DNA of 64,000 nucleotides, from contig DLGW01000005.1 of NCBI GenBank assembly GCA_002482885.1, positions 252,533 to 316,532 of the forward strand. The letters run 5' to 3'. Origin of the DNA: Flavobacteriaceae bacterium UBA7684 (lineage in GTDB: Bacteria > Bacteroidota > Bacteroidia > Flavobacteriales > Flavobacteriaceae). The notes under the pieces were generated by a model. The model worked only from the letters and a program-made list of their open reading frames with translations. It made no database searches and had not been told where the DNA came from. Each line of letters opens with the position of its first letter. The first letter of the stretch is position 1. The position numbers were made by a program, and so were the translations under genes. Positions 1 to 8,657 of the stretch are shown here, piece by piece.

Positions 1-443
1 TTAATGCTACGGCAGAGTACTTGTATGTTGTGCAAGAATTAACGGCAGAAGTTAGTGTGTACTATCTGCAAGAAAATCAAATAGATTTTGTGCAAACCTT
101 GTCTTTAAGTTCCTCACCTGAAAATATGCAGCAGGGTAGTGGTTCGGAAATTAAAATGAGCCCAAATCAAAAATATTTGTACGTAAGCAATCGAGGAAAA
201 GTAAATGAAATCGTAGTTTTTGCCATAGACAAAAGCACTCATCAATTGATAAAAATTCAAAACATCAGCTCTGGAGGGCAAACGCCCCGCAGTTTTGAAA
301 TTACCCCCGACGGAAAGTATCTATTAGTAGCCAATCAAGACAGTCATCAAATCCAATTGTTTGAAATCCAATCTAACGGAAAATTAAATCCAACTTCTGT
401 AAGTTTGAGTATTAATCAACCCACACATATTATTAATCAATAG
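1..443 (+). CDS. Lactonase family beta-propeller protein, C-terminal part
   Basis: The reading frame is open to the left edge, so only the last 147 or so residues are present and the true start lies outside the window. The protein shows repeated blade-like units with SPNQKYLYVSNR and TPDGKYLLVANQ motifs, the pattern of the seven-bladed beta-propeller lactonase family (6-phosphogluconolactonase/YkgB-like, Pfam Lactonase). Family members hydrolyse sugar lactones; the exact substrate here cannot be told. It ends with TAG just before a hairpin-rich repeat and faces fahA tail to tail. The family assignment is fairly secure, the enzyme activity is inferred. Confidence 0.75.
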   Translation, partial: NATAEYLYVVQELTAEVSVYYLQENQIDFVQTLSLSSSPENMQQGSGSEIKMSPNQKYLYVSNRGKVNEIVVFAIDKSTHQLIKIQNISSGGQTPRSFEITPDGKYLLVANQDSHQIQLFEIQSNGKLNPTSVSLSINQPTHIINQ

Positions 444-528
444 GATTTGGGCGTTCCGGTTCGCCTACGGCTCACCGTCCTGTGTTCCGCCGTACACGGT
501 ACGTTGCTACACCCAGTAACGCGAGAAA
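444..528. repeat. Intergenic hairpin repeat, copy 1
   Basis: A comparatively GC-rich stretch between two convergent stop codons. It starts with GGGCGTTCC (449-457), carries short palindromes (GCC-TAC-GGC and CGTAC-ACG-GTACG) and ends with GTAACGCG (516-523). The same end sequences occur, reversed, in the copies near 9952-10076 and 15830-15931, so this looks like one member of a dispersed repeat family placed at gene 3' ends. No open reading frame of note. Confidence 0.6.
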
Positions 529-1809
529 TTACCTTTCATGAACAGGTAAAATAGTTGTTGTTAAATCTCCAAATCCAATTCTGATTTTTTCGTTTTTACA
601 ATAACCTTTAAAAGTAATGGTATCACCATCTTGAATAAATGAACGCAATGAACCGTCATTTAATTTAATAGGTGTTTCGCCATTGTTAGTAATTTCAATC
701 ATAGAACCATAGCTTCCAGGAACATTTCCAGAAATAGCTCCAGAACTTAACAAATCCCCAGAATTAATTTTACAACCATTAGCAGTGTGGTGACACAACT
801 GTTGGTTCATGTTCCAATAGGCATTTTTATAATTGGTTCTACTTACAATAGTAGGTACTTTGTGTTCAGGAGTAATAGAAACCTCTAAATGAATGTCGTA
901 TAAATAATTGTCTTTCATTTGAAGATAGGGTAGTGGTTTAGGCTCTTGCTTAACTCCTTTTACTTTAAAAGGTTCTAAAGCATCCAAAGTCACAATCCAA
1001 GGCGATAACGAACACGCAAAGTTTTTAGATAAAAAGGGACCTAGTGGCATACATTCCCAACGTTGCATGTCTCTGCAACTCCAATCGTTAAAAAGGGTAA
1101 CTCCAAAAATATAGTCTTCCGTTTGGTTCACAGGAACGCTTTCGCCTAAAGAGTTTACATCGGTGGTAATAAAACCCAATTCTAATTCAAAGTCTAAAGA
1201 TTGAGAAGGGCCATAAGTAGGTAAATCTTCCTCTTTTTTTAAAACTTGTCCTTTAGGACGGTGAATGGGAATGCCCGAAGGAATAATGCTAGAAGAACGC
1301 CCATTATGTGCTAACGGATAATGATACCATTTGGCGGATAAGTCGTCTTGTTTGCCGCTAAAAATTCTAGATAAATTTAAAGCATGTTCTTTACTAGAAT
1401 AAAAATCAGTATAGTCGCCAATAGCAACAGGTAATTGCATTTCTACTTCGTCTATTTCAAAAATGATCTGTTTTCGGTGTTTGGCGTTGTCTCTAAGTTT
1501 AGGGTTGGAATCGCTAAAGATTTCAGAAATACGGTTGCGAACCAAACGCCAAGTTTTTTTTCCTGCCGAAATAAAATCATTTAAAGTGTCTTGTAAAAAA
1601 ACATCTTCCGTAAGTTCAATGTCTTTAAAATAGCCTAATTGATGTAAGGCTCCTAAATCAATAGCGTAATCTCCAATACGAGTACCGATGGTAACCATAT
1701 TGTTATTCGTTAAAAATACACCAAACGGAATATTCTGAATCGGAAAGTCGGATTGAGTCGAAACTTCCAGCCAAGATTTTAATTCCGGGTTATTTGCATT
1801 ATTAGGCAT
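529..1809 (-). CDS. fahA: Fumarylacetoacetase
   Basis: Fumarylacetoacetate hydrolase, 426 residues, the usual length. It cleaves fumarylacetoacetate to fumarate and acetoacetate, the last step of tyrosine/phenylalanine breakdown, in the cytoplasm. The N-terminal FAH domain has IPFGVFLTNNN; the metal and catalytic motifs are visible as GDYTDFYSS (131-139), FELELGF (207-213) and FNDWSCRDMQRWE (240-252), matching the Asp-Glu-Glu-Asp calcium site of the family. The ATG lies 22 bases after a full Bacteroidetes-type promoter. The other tyrosine-degradation genes are not in the window, so it is probably transcribed alone. Confidence 0.95.
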   Translation of the reverse strand: MPNNANNPELKSWLEVSTQSDFPIQNIPFGVFLTNNNMVTIGTRIGDYAIDLGALHQLGYFKDIELTEDVFLQDTLNDFISAGKKTWRLVRNRISEIFSDSNPKLRDNAKHRKQIIFEIDEVEMQLPVAIGDYTDFYSSKEHALNLSRIFSGKQDDLSAKWYHYPLAHNGRSSSIIPSGIPIHRPKGQVLKKEEDLPTYGPSQSLDFELELGFITTDVNSLGESVPVNQTEDYIFGVTLFNDWSCRDMQRWECMPLGPFLSKNFACSLSPWIVTLDALEPFKVKGVKQEPKPLPYLQMKDNYLYDIHLEVSITPEHKVPTIVSRTNYKNAYWNMNQQLCHHTANGCKINSGDLLSSGAISGNVPGSYGSMIEITNNGETPIKLNDGSLRSFIQDGDTITFKGYCKNEKIRIGFGDLTTTILPVHER

Positions 1810-1831
1810 GATTTAGTCTTTTTATTTAATT

Positions 1832-1862
1832 CAAATATATCATTATCTAGGAATTTAACAAA
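1832..1862 (-). promoter_or_regulatory. Bacteroidetes-type promoter of fahA
   Basis: On the minus strand TTTG (1862-1859) is followed after exactly 19 bases by TATATTTG (1839-1832), an exact match to the Bacteroidetes sigma-A consensus TTTG-N19-TAnnTTTG. The fahA ATG starts 22 bases downstream of the -7 box. Confidence 0.7.
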
Positions 1863-1871
1863 CGATTTTTG

Positions 1872-1879
1872 TATTTTTG
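1872..1879 (+). promoter_or_regulatory. Putative -7 element of glyA
   Basis: TATTTTTG matches TAnnTTTG and lies 24 bases before the glyA ATG. No clear -33 TTG is seen at the expected spacing. It is divergent from the fahA promoter, and the two share the 94-base intergenic region. Confidence 0.4.
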
Positions 1880-1903
1880 GAGCCTATTTTTAAAAAAATC
1901 ATC

Positions 1904-3178
1904 ATGCAACTTGACGAACAAATTTTTGACCTAATTCAAGAAGAAAAAGAAAGACAAATACATGGTTTAGAGCTTATTGCTTCTGAAAACTTTGTAAGCG
2001 AACAAGTAATGAAAGCCGCAGGTTCGGTTTTAACCAACAAATATGCCGAAGGATATCCTGGAAAAAGGTACTACGGAGGTTGCGAAGTGGTGGATGAAAT
2101 AGAACAAATTGCGATTGATAGAGCTAAAACTTTATTCGGTGCAGATTACGCTAACGTACAACCACATTCTGGTTCACAAGCCAATGCTTCTGTTTTTCAT
2201 GCCTGTTTAAAACCAGGTGATAAAATCCTAGGATTTGACTTATCTCACGGAGGTCACTTAACCCACGGTTCTCCTGTAAACTTTTCAGGTAAAATTTACA
2301 CCCCTGTATTTTATGGTGTAGATAAAGAAACCGGACGTTTAAACTACGATACCATTCAAGAAATTGCAACCAAAGAACAACCTAAATTAATTATTGCTGG
2401 AGCATCGGCTTATCCAAGAGATATGGATTTTGCTCGTTTCAGACAAATCGCAGACAGCGTTGGAGCTATTTTAATGGCCGATATTTCGCACCCTGCGGGA
2501 TTAATTGCTAAAGGATTATTGACCGATCCAATTCCACATTGTCATATTGTGACAACTACAACTCATAAAACTTTAAGAGGTCCACGTGGCGGATTGATCT
2601 TAATGGGGAAAGATTTTGAAAACCCATTCGGAATCACCACTCCAAAAGGAGAAATCCGTATGATGTCTGCTTTATTAGATTTAGCCGTTTTTCCTGGAAA
2701 TCAAGGAGGGCCTTTAGAGCACATTATTGCAGCTAAAGCCATCGCTTTTGGTGAGGCGTTAGATGATAAGTTTTTTATGTATGCTTTACAATTACAAAAA
2801 AATGCCAAAGCTATGGCAGAATCTTTCGTAAAAAGAGGATACAATATTACTTCGGGCGGAACAGACAATCACATGATGTTGATTGACTTACGTAACAAAG
2901 GAATTACAGGTAAAGAAGCTGAAAACGTATTGGTTAAAGCCGACATTACGGTAAACAAAAACATGGTTCCTTTTGATGATAAATCACCGTTTGTTACTTC
3001 GGGTATCCGTGTAGGAACTGCCGCTGTTACAACCAGAGGTTTAATGGAAGACGATATGGAAACTGTAGTAGCTTTAATTGATGAAGTTTTAATGAATCGT
3101 GAAAACGAAGAAGTTATTGAAGCCGTTGCCGAAAAAGTAAACGATTTAATGGGACACAGACCGTTGTTTGTGTTTTAG
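1904..3178 (+). CDS. glyA: Serine hydroxymethyltransferase
   Basis: A PLP enzyme that interconverts serine and glycine while loading one-carbon units on tetrahydrofolate. The start is placed at ATG 1904 (protein begins MQLDEQIFDL, 424 residues, the family length). A TTG nine codons upstream extends the frame but falls inside the likely -7 promoter box. Motifs seen: ELIASENF (23-30), YAEGYPGKRYYGG (47-59), the PLP-contacting ADISHPAG (192-199) and the Schiff-base lysine in TTTTHKTLRGPRGG (Lys222). A strong terminator follows 24 bases after the stop. Identification is secure. Confidence 0.97.
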   Translation: MQLDEQIFDLIQEEKERQIHGLELIASENFVSEQVMKAAGSVLTNKYAEGYPGKRYYGGCEVVDEIEQIAIDRAKTLFGADYANVQPHSGSQANASVFHACLKPGDKILGFDLSHGGHLTHGSPVNFSGKIYTPVFYGVDKETGRLNYDTIQEIATKEQPKLIIAGASAYPRDMDFARFRQIADSVGAILMADISHPAGLIAKGLLTDPIPHCHIVTTTTHKTLRGPRGGLILMGKDFENPFGITTPKGEIRMMSALLDLAVFPGNQGGPLEHIIAAKAIAFGEALDDKFFMYALQLQKNAKAMAESFVKRGYNITSGGTDNHMMLIDLRNKGITGKEAENVLVKADITVNKNMVPFDDKSPFVTSGIRVGTAAVTTRGLMEDDMETVVALIDEVLMNRENEEVIEAVAEKVNDLMGHRPLFVF

Positions 3179-3194
3179 TCCTTAATACGATAAA

Positions 3195-3227
3195 CAAAAA
3201 AGCCTCGCAATTGCGAGGCTTTTTTTA
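3195..3227. terminator. Bidirectional terminator between glyA and lpdA
   Basis: A perfect palindrome GCCTCGCAATTGCGAGGC (3202-3219) is flanked by a run of A on the left and seven T on the right, so it can end transcription from both convergent genes. Confidence 0.9.
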
Positions 3228-3240
3228 TATCCTATAAATC

Positions 3241-4629
3241 TTATAAGTGAATCACTTCACCGTAAGCATCAGCCACAGCTTCCATAACCGCCTCACTCAT
3301 CGTAGGGTGCGGGTGAATAGCTTTTAATACTTCGTGACCAGTGGTTTCTAATTTACGAGCTACAACAGCTTCGGCAATCATATCGGTAACACCAGCACCA
3401 ATCATATGACAACCTAACCATTCGCCGTATTTAGCATCAAAAATTACTTTTACAAAACCATCGGGAGTACCCGCGGCTTTGGCTTTACCCGAAGCCGTGA
3501 AAGGGAATTTACCAATTTTTAATTCGTAACCTTTTTCTCGAGCTTGTTTTTCAGTTAAACCAACCGAAGCAATTTCTGGTGTAGCATAAGTACAACCTGG
3601 AATATTTCCATAATCAATAGGTTCAACATGTAAACCCGCAATTTTTTCTACACAAGTAATTCCTTCTGCAGAAGCTACGTGAGCCAAAGCAGGACCAGGA
3701 ACCACATCACCAATCGCATAATAACCAGGAATGTTGGTTTGATAAAAATCGTTTACAATAATTTTATCTCTGTCGGTAGCAATTCCTACATCTTCTAAAC
3801 CAATATTTTCGATGTTAGTTTTAATTCCAACTGCCGAAAGAACAATATCTGCTTCTAAAATTTCTTCTCCTTTAGCCGTTTTAACAGTGGCTTTTACTCC
3901 AGTACCTGAAGTGTCTACTTTTTCAACAGAAGCATTAGTCATAATCGTAATGCCTGATTTTTTCAAAGATTTTTCAAATTGTTTTGAAATATCTTCATCT
4001 TCTAAAGGCACAATGTTCGGTAAATATTCAACTATGGTTACTTGAGTTCCCATAGAGTTATAAAAATGAGCGAATTCAACTCCAATAGCACCTGAACCTA
4101 CTACAATCATTGATTTTGGTTGAGTTGGTAAAGTCATGGCTTGTCTGTAGCCAATTACTTTTTTACCATCTTGTGGTAAATTTGGTAACTCACGAGAGCG
4201 AGCTCCTGTAGCAATAATGATATGATCTGCACTGATTTCAGAAACTTTACCCTCTTTATCGGTAACGGCTACTTTTTTACCAGGCTTAATTTTGCCATAA
4301 CCATCAATAACGTCAATTTTATTTTTTTTCATTAAAAATTGAACGCCTTTGCTCATGCCTTCAGCAACGCTACGACTGCGGTTAATTACCGCTGAAAAAT
4401 CTTTATCAAATCCATTAACAGTTAATCCGTAATCAGACGCATGTTTTAAATAATCAAAAACTTGCGCACTCTTTAAAAGTGCTTTAGTAGGAATACATCC
4501 CCAGTTTAAACAAACACCACCTAGATTTTCTTTTTCTACAATGGCCGTTTTTAAACCCAATTGAGAAGCTCTAATAGCAGTAACATATCCACCAGGACCA
4601 CTACCTAAAACAATAACGTCATATTTCAT
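3241..4629 (-). CDS. lpdA: Dihydrolipoyl dehydrogenase (E3)
   Basis: The FAD flavoprotein that re-oxidises dihydrolipoamide in 2-oxoacid dehydrogenase complexes and the glycine cleavage system. The start is set at the codon whose first base is 4629 (MKYDVIVLGSG); this gives 462 residues and puts the FAD-binding GxGxxG at the N-terminus, whereas the longer frame adds 19 atypical residues. Motifs: GSGPGGY (9-15), redox disulfide CLNWGC (Cys40/Cys45), NAD-binding GSGAIGVEF, and the catalytic His-Glu pair in HPHPTMSE near the C-terminus. No E1 or E2 gene is adjacent, so it may serve several complexes. Confidence 0.96.
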   Translation of the reverse strand: MKYDVIVLGSGPGGYVTAIRASQLGLKTAIVEKENLGGVCLNWGCIPTKALLKSAQVFDYLKHASDYGLTVNGFDKDFSAVINRSRSVAEGMSKGVQFLMKKNKIDVIDGYGKIKPGKKVAVTDKEGKVSEISADHIIIATGARSRELPNLPQDGKKVIGYRQAMTLPTQPKSMIVVGSGAIGVEFAHFYNSMGTQVTIVEYLPNIVPLEDEDISKQFEKSLKKSGITIMTNASVEKVDTSGTGVKATVKTAKGEEILEADIVLSAVGIKTNIENIGLEDVGIATDRDKIIVNDFYQTNIPGYYAIGDVVPGPALAHVASAEGITCVEKIAGLHVEPIDYGNIPGCTYATPEIASVGLTEKQAREKGYELKIGKFPFTASGKAKAAGTPDGFVKVIFDAKYGEWLGCHMIGAGVTDMIAEAVVARKLETTGHEVLKAIHPHPTMSEAVMEAVADAYGEVIHL

Positions 4630-4754
4630 AATAAAAAGTATTTCAAAATTTTTGCGCCACGAAAATAAGGATTTATTAACTGACAAAAAAGAATAATAAT
4701 GTTGTTTATCGTTTTGTGAATTTTAGTTATAAAAGTCTGATTCTTAATTCAAAC

Positions 4755-5318
4755 CTACTTTCTAATAATCTTTACCTTATGATCTAAACTGATTTGAATA
4801 ATAGTAGAAGGTTTAGGGTTATTGGTTTCTTCCTGACGGTATTTTACTACATAATCTACGCCTTTAATAATTTCGGGACTAATATCTTTGAACGAAGTAG
4901 GGGACGCCATGCCACTAATATTCGCTGAGGTAGAAACAATGGATTTTTTCATGCGTTCCATTAGTTTAAAACAGAAAGGTTCTTTTACCAAACGTACTGC
5001 TAAAGTATTGTCGGGAGCAATTAGGTTAGGCGCTACATTTTTGGGTTTATCCAACACTAACGTGGTGGGTCTTTCGGATAAATCCATGATTTGCCAAGCA
5101 GGTTCAGGGATTTCATTAAAAATCTGATACAACATGCGATCGCCATTCACCAATACAATCATGCTTTTACTTTCCTCGCGTTTTTTTAAAGCATAAACTT
5201 TAGCAACCGCTTCGGGATTACTGGCATCGCAACCTATGCCCCAAATGGTATCTGTAGGATATAATATAATTCCTCCTTGTTTTAGAATTTCTTCGGCTTT
5301 AATTAAATCTTCGGTCAT
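4755..5318 (-). CDS. tsaC: L-threonylcarbamoyladenylate synthase (TsaC/Sua5/YrdC family)
   Basis: Makes threonylcarbamoyl-AMP from threonine, bicarbonate and ATP, the first step of t6A modification of tRNAs reading ANN codons. The 187-residue protein covers the YrdC fold alone, without the extra C-terminal Sua5 domain. Visible are ILYPTDTIWGIGCD (18-31), the lysine-rich YALKKREESK segment that contacts substrate, and STSANISGMASPT, a signature of the family. The ATG is 18 bases after a TACTTTTG -7 box. Confidence 0.92.
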   Translation of the reverse strand: MTEDLIKAEEILKQGGIILYPTDTIWGIGCDASNPEAVAKVYALKKREESKSMIVLVNGDRMLYQIFNEIPEPAWQIMDLSERPTTLVLDKPKNVAPNLIAPDNTLAVRLVKEPFCFKLMERMKKSIVSTSANISGMASPTSFKDISPEIIKGVDYVVKYRQEETNNPKPSTIIQISLDHKVKIIRK

Positions 5319-5336
5319 GGCTTAATTTTGATTCTG

Positions 5337-5344
5337 CAAAAGTA
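5337..5344 (-). promoter_or_regulatory. Putative -7 element of tsaC
   Basis: The minus strand reads TACTTTTG, an exact TAnnTTTG match, 18 bases before the tsaC start. No convincing -33 element was found. Confidence 0.4.
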
Positions 5345-5410
5345 AACATTACTTTCGTTTTTTATATTTTTAAAATCTGAATTCGGGTATTCATTTTCCG
5401 CCAGTTAAAC

Positions 5411-7021
5411 ATGATAAAATCTTACTTTTCCATACTGTTTGCCGTAGCTGTTTTATTGGTTTCTTGTCAAGAAAAAACCAATGAAAGTAAACAAGCATTG
5501 GTGTTCAAATACAACGAGAGTGCGAATATTACCTCGTTAGATCCTGCTTTTGCTAAAACCCAATCCAATATTTGGGTGTGTAATCAGTTATTTAGTGGGT
5601 TGGTTCAGTTGAATGATAGTTTAAAAATTCAGCCGGATTTAGCTAAAAATCATACTATTTCTGCTGACGGAAAAACTTATACTTTTATTCTTAGAGATGA
5701 TGTTTTCTTTCATCAGAATCAAATTTTTGGAAAATCGCTGACTCGTAAAGTGGATGCACACGATTTTGAATTTAGTTTTAAACGTTTAACCGACGAAAAA
5801 ATAGCTTCGCCGGGCGGATGGATTTTACAACAAGTAGATTCTTTTAAAGCAGTAAATGATACCGTATTTCAAATTCAATTAAAACAATCATTTCCTGCAT
5901 TTTTAGGCTTGTTAACCATGAAGTACGCCTCGGTAGTGCCTAAAGAAATCGGAAAATTACCCAATTATGATTTTAGAGCTCACCCGATTGGAACAGGGCC
6001 TTTTCAGTTTAAAATTTGGGAAGAAAATGTAAAGTTGGTGTTGCGTAAAAATCCGTTGTATTTTGAAAAAGATGCGCAAGGCAAAAGTTTACCGTATTTA
6101 GAAGCGGTTTCTATTCAATTTTTGCCCGATAAACAAAGTGGTTTTTTGGAATTTATACAAGGTAAAATTGATTTTGTTTCGGGGTTAGATCCTTCTTATA
6201 AAGATGAAATTTTAACACCACAAGGACAACTTCAAAAAAAATATGAGTCAAGTGTCGCTATGATTTCTGGCGATTATTTAAATACGGAATATTTAGGATT
6301 TAAAATGGATGATGCCCAAAGTCCGATTCACGACAAGCGCATTCGTCAGGCCTTAAATTACGGATTCGACCGCGAAAAATTAATTAAATATTTGCGCAAC
6401 GGTATTGGAACCCCCGCTATAAATGGGTTTATTCCGAGTGGATTACCTGGTTTTAACAAACAAAAAGGATACGACTACCAGCCAGAAAAATCGCAACAGC
6501 TGATTAAAAGTTATTTACAAGAAAAAAATATTAAAACCTTACCGCCGATTTTGTTAAGTACCAATGCCTCTTACGTAGATATTGCGGAATACTTACAGCG
6601 CGAATGGCAAAAAGCAGGGTTGCCTGTTTCGGTAGATGTAAATCCTCCATCTACTTTGAGACAATCTATTTCCACCGGAAAAGTCAACTTTTTTAGAGCC
6701 AGTTGGATTGCCGATTACCCTGATGCCGAAAATTACTTGTCGTTGTTTTACAGCAAAAACTTCTCGCCAAACGGACCAAATTATACCCATTTTAAAAATC
6801 AGCAATTTGATGCCTTGTACGAAAAAGCTTTACAAAGTGTAAACGAAACCGAGCGCATTAAACTATATCAACAAATGGATGCCATTATTATTCAAGAAGC
6901 GCCTATTGTGCCTTTGTTCTACGATAAAGTCGTTCGGTTTACTCGTAAAAATGTACAAGGATTAGGCATTAATCCACAGAATTCTTTACAGTTAAAAACG
7001 GTTAGAAAAACGAATGATTAA
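5411..7021 (+). CDS. ABC transporter substrate-binding lipoprotein (oligopeptide/dipeptide family 5)
   Basis: A 536-residue solute-binding protein of the DppA/OppA type (SBP family 5), expected to capture peptides or similar ligands outside the inner membrane. It has a lipoprotein signal ending in LLVSC (Cys19). The body shows SLDPAFAKTQSNIWVCNQLFSGLV, then TYTFILRDDVFFH and HPIGTGPFQFK, typical of the family. No permease or ATPase genes adjoin it, so it either works with a transporter encoded elsewhere or acts alone. It faces the CtlX-like gene tail to tail with only 10 bases between the stops and no hairpin. Confidence 0.88.
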   Translation: MIKSYFSILFAVAVLLVSCQEKTNESKQALVFKYNESANITSLDPAFAKTQSNIWVCNQLFSGLVQLNDSLKIQPDLAKNHTISADGKTYTFILRDDVFFHQNQIFGKSLTRKVDAHDFEFSFKRLTDEKIASPGGWILQQVDSFKAVNDTVFQIQLKQSFPAFLGLLTMKYASVVPKEIGKLPNYDFRAHPIGTGPFQFKIWEENVKLVLRKNPLYFEKDAQGKSLPYLEAVSIQFLPDKQSGFLEFIQGKIDFVSGLDPSYKDEILTPQGQLQKKYESSVAMISGDYLNTEYLGFKMDDAQSPIHDKRIRQALNYGFDREKLIKYLRNGIGTPAINGFIPSGLPGFNKQKGYDYQPEKSQQLIKSYLQEKNIKTLPPILLSTNASYVDIAEYLQREWQKAGLPVSVDVNPPSTLRQSISTGKVNFFRASWIADYPDAENYLSLFYSKNFSPNGPNYTHFKNQQFDALYEKALQSVNETERIKLYQQMDAIIIQEAPIVPLFYDKVVRFTRKNVQGLGINPQNSLQLKTVRKTND

Positions 7022-7031
7022 CATCTTTTAA

Positions 7032-7964
7032 TTACTCTTTCAGTAAAAATACTTCCGCAATCATACAACGGGCGCTTCCGCCACCATTGGTTTCAATAGT
7101 AGTTAAATCGCTATGAATAATTTGGGCATATTTTTCTAAAGATTGAATTTGATTTTTGGTTAATGATTCATAAGCTTGCAAACTCATCACTACAAACTTT
7201 TCGCCTTTAGGATTAGCAACTTCTAACATATTTCCCGCAAAATGATGCATTTGTTTTTCGGTAATTAAAATCACCTCTTTACCATCATTTTTTAAATTTT
7301 CCAACACCATTTTACGTTCTTTCTTATCGTCAATAGCTTCGTGGCAAATCACGGCAAAATCAGTTCCTACAGACATCATTACATTAGTGTGATAAATTGG
7401 TTCTCGTTTACCATCTACCGTTTGAAAAGCTTCAAAAATCACAGGATTATATTCGTAATCTTCGCAAAATTCAATCATTAATTCTTCGTCCGTTCTGTCG
7501 GACAAAGCCGCATAACATTTTTTATTCACGCGGTCTAAAACCATACTGCCTGTGCCTTCTAAAAAATAACCATCTTCTTCGGCGGCACTATAATCCATGA
7601 TTTCTTCTACTACAAAACCATTGTCTTCTAAAATTTCAATAATATCTTCTCTTCTTTCTAATCGTCTGTTTTCGGCAAACATAGGATATAAAACGATGTC
7701 GCCATTTTCGTGAAAAGAAACCCAATTGTTCGGAAAAACAGCATCAGGCGTATCGGTATCTGTGGTGTCATTAACTACCACTACTTCAATTCCTGCTTGG
7801 GTTAATTTAGTGACCAACGCATCAAATTCTGCCTGTGCTTTGGCATTTAAACCGATGACTTTAACTTCGGAATCTGCCTGAAAAAAATTGTTTACCGCCG
7901 TTTGTTCATTACTTCTAAAATGAGCAGGACGTATCATTAAAACACTTGATGTAGATTGAGACAT
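7032..7964 (-). CDS. ctlX: Citrulline utilization hydrolase CtlX-type (amidinotransferase/DDAH superfamily)
   Basis: A 310-residue member of the guanidino-group-modifying superfamily. The N-terminal VLMIRPAHFRSNEQT, FPNNWVSFH (77-85), LEGTGSMVLDR (135-145), His192 in YHTNVMMSVG and the catalytic cysteine in GGGSARCMIAEVFL (Cys300) are characteristic of the Bacteroidetes CtlX/arginine deiminase-related group. By family it hydrolyses a citrulline- or arginine-like ureido or guanidino compound. No arginine-pathway genes are next to it, so the physiological substrate is inferred from family only. Confidence 0.82.
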   Translation of the reverse strand: MSQSTSSVLMIRPAHFRSNEQTAVNNFFQADSEVKVIGLNAKAQAEFDALVTKLTQAGIEVVVVNDTTDTDTPDAVFPNNWVSFHENGDIVLYPMFAENRRLERREDIIEILEDNGFVVEEIMDYSAAEEDGYFLEGTGSMVLDRVNKKCYAALSDRTDEELMIEFCEDYEYNPVIFEAFQTVDGKREPIYHTNVMMSVGTDFAVICHEAIDDKKERKMVLENLKNDGKEVILITEKQMHHFAGNMLEVANPKGEKFVVMSLQAYESLTKNQIQSLEKYAQIIHSDLTTIETNGGGSARCMIAEVFLLKE

Positions 7965-8042
7965 ATCAAAAAAATTAGGGCGTAAAAGTATATTATTTAA
8001 GGTAGAAGTAAAAATGACGAGGTTTTTGTTGAATGATTATGA

Positions 8043-8573
8043 TTAAGCTCCAATCACTGATTGAATCACCTGTAATAATTCCTCTTTCAAAACATCATTA
8101 GTAATGCCGTTTTCCTCAGAAAAATTCTCTCCAAATTTAGGCAACGAAAAAGTGCCTTTAATATCAGCTCCCATAAACGGAAAGTAATTTTTAGCCGACT
8201 CCAAAACGGTTTTACCTCCGCGAGCCCCAGGGGAAGTTGCTAACAAAAGCATTGGTTTGTTTCCCCAAGTTTTTCTGTTGCTGATGCGTGAAGTCCAGTC
8301 AACTAAATTTTTAAATCCCGCATTGTATGAACCGTTATTTTCTGCTAAAGAAAGCACAATCAAATCTGCCTCGTCAATTTGTTTTGCAAAATCCAACGCT
8401 AGGGCATGAATACCTATTTTAGCTTCTAATTGAACACTAAATAATGGCAAATCAATTTCACTAACATCATACAAAGTAACGTTTGCATTTGGCACTTGTT
8501 GTGCAGCGTATAACGCTAATTTTCTGTTGATGGAAGTACTGCTGTTACTTCCTCCTATGGCGAGTATGTTCAT
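8043..8573 (-). CDS. NADPH-dependent FMN reductase family protein
   Basis: A 176-residue flavodoxin-fold oxidoreductase (FMN_red family). It begins with the phosphate-binding MNILAIGGSNSSTSINRKLA. LSLAENNGSYNAGFKNLVDW and TSPGARGG contact FMN in relatives. Members reduce FMN, quinones or azo compounds with NAD(P)H; the physiological substrate here is unknown. The start is an ATG at 8573; a hairpin terminator of the upstream DUF2167 gene lies just before it, so the gene probably has its own promoter, though no consensus box is evident. Confidence 0.85.
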   Translation of the reverse strand: MNILAIGGSNSSTSINRKLALYAAQQVPNANVTLYDVSEIDLPLFSVQLEAKIGIHALALDFAKQIDEADLIVLSLAENNGSYNAGFKNLVDWTSRISNRKTWGNKPMLLLATSPGARGGKTVLESAKNYFPFMGADIKGTFSLPKFGENFSEENGITNDVLKEELLQVIQSVIGA

Positions 8574-8594
8574 GGTGGTATTTATTTTAGTTTG

Positions 8595-8629
8595 AATAAA
8601 AAGTCCTGTATTGAGAAGATACAGGACTT
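8595..8629 (-). terminator. Terminator downstream of the DUF2167 gene
   Basis: Perfect 11-bp stem AAGTCCTGTAT (8601-8611) / ATACAGGACTT (8619-8629) with a 7-base loop. On the minus strand it is followed by a T-rich run, so it ends transcription of the gene at 8658-9587. Confidence 0.8.
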
Positions 8630-8657
8630 GATTTAGTTATTTAATATATTCAATATT

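Noticed and set aside
3812..4045. Plus-strand frame inside lpdA, and similar antisense frames inside the RND pump gene and rny
   Set aside because: Antisense shadows of well-identified genes with no independent evidence.
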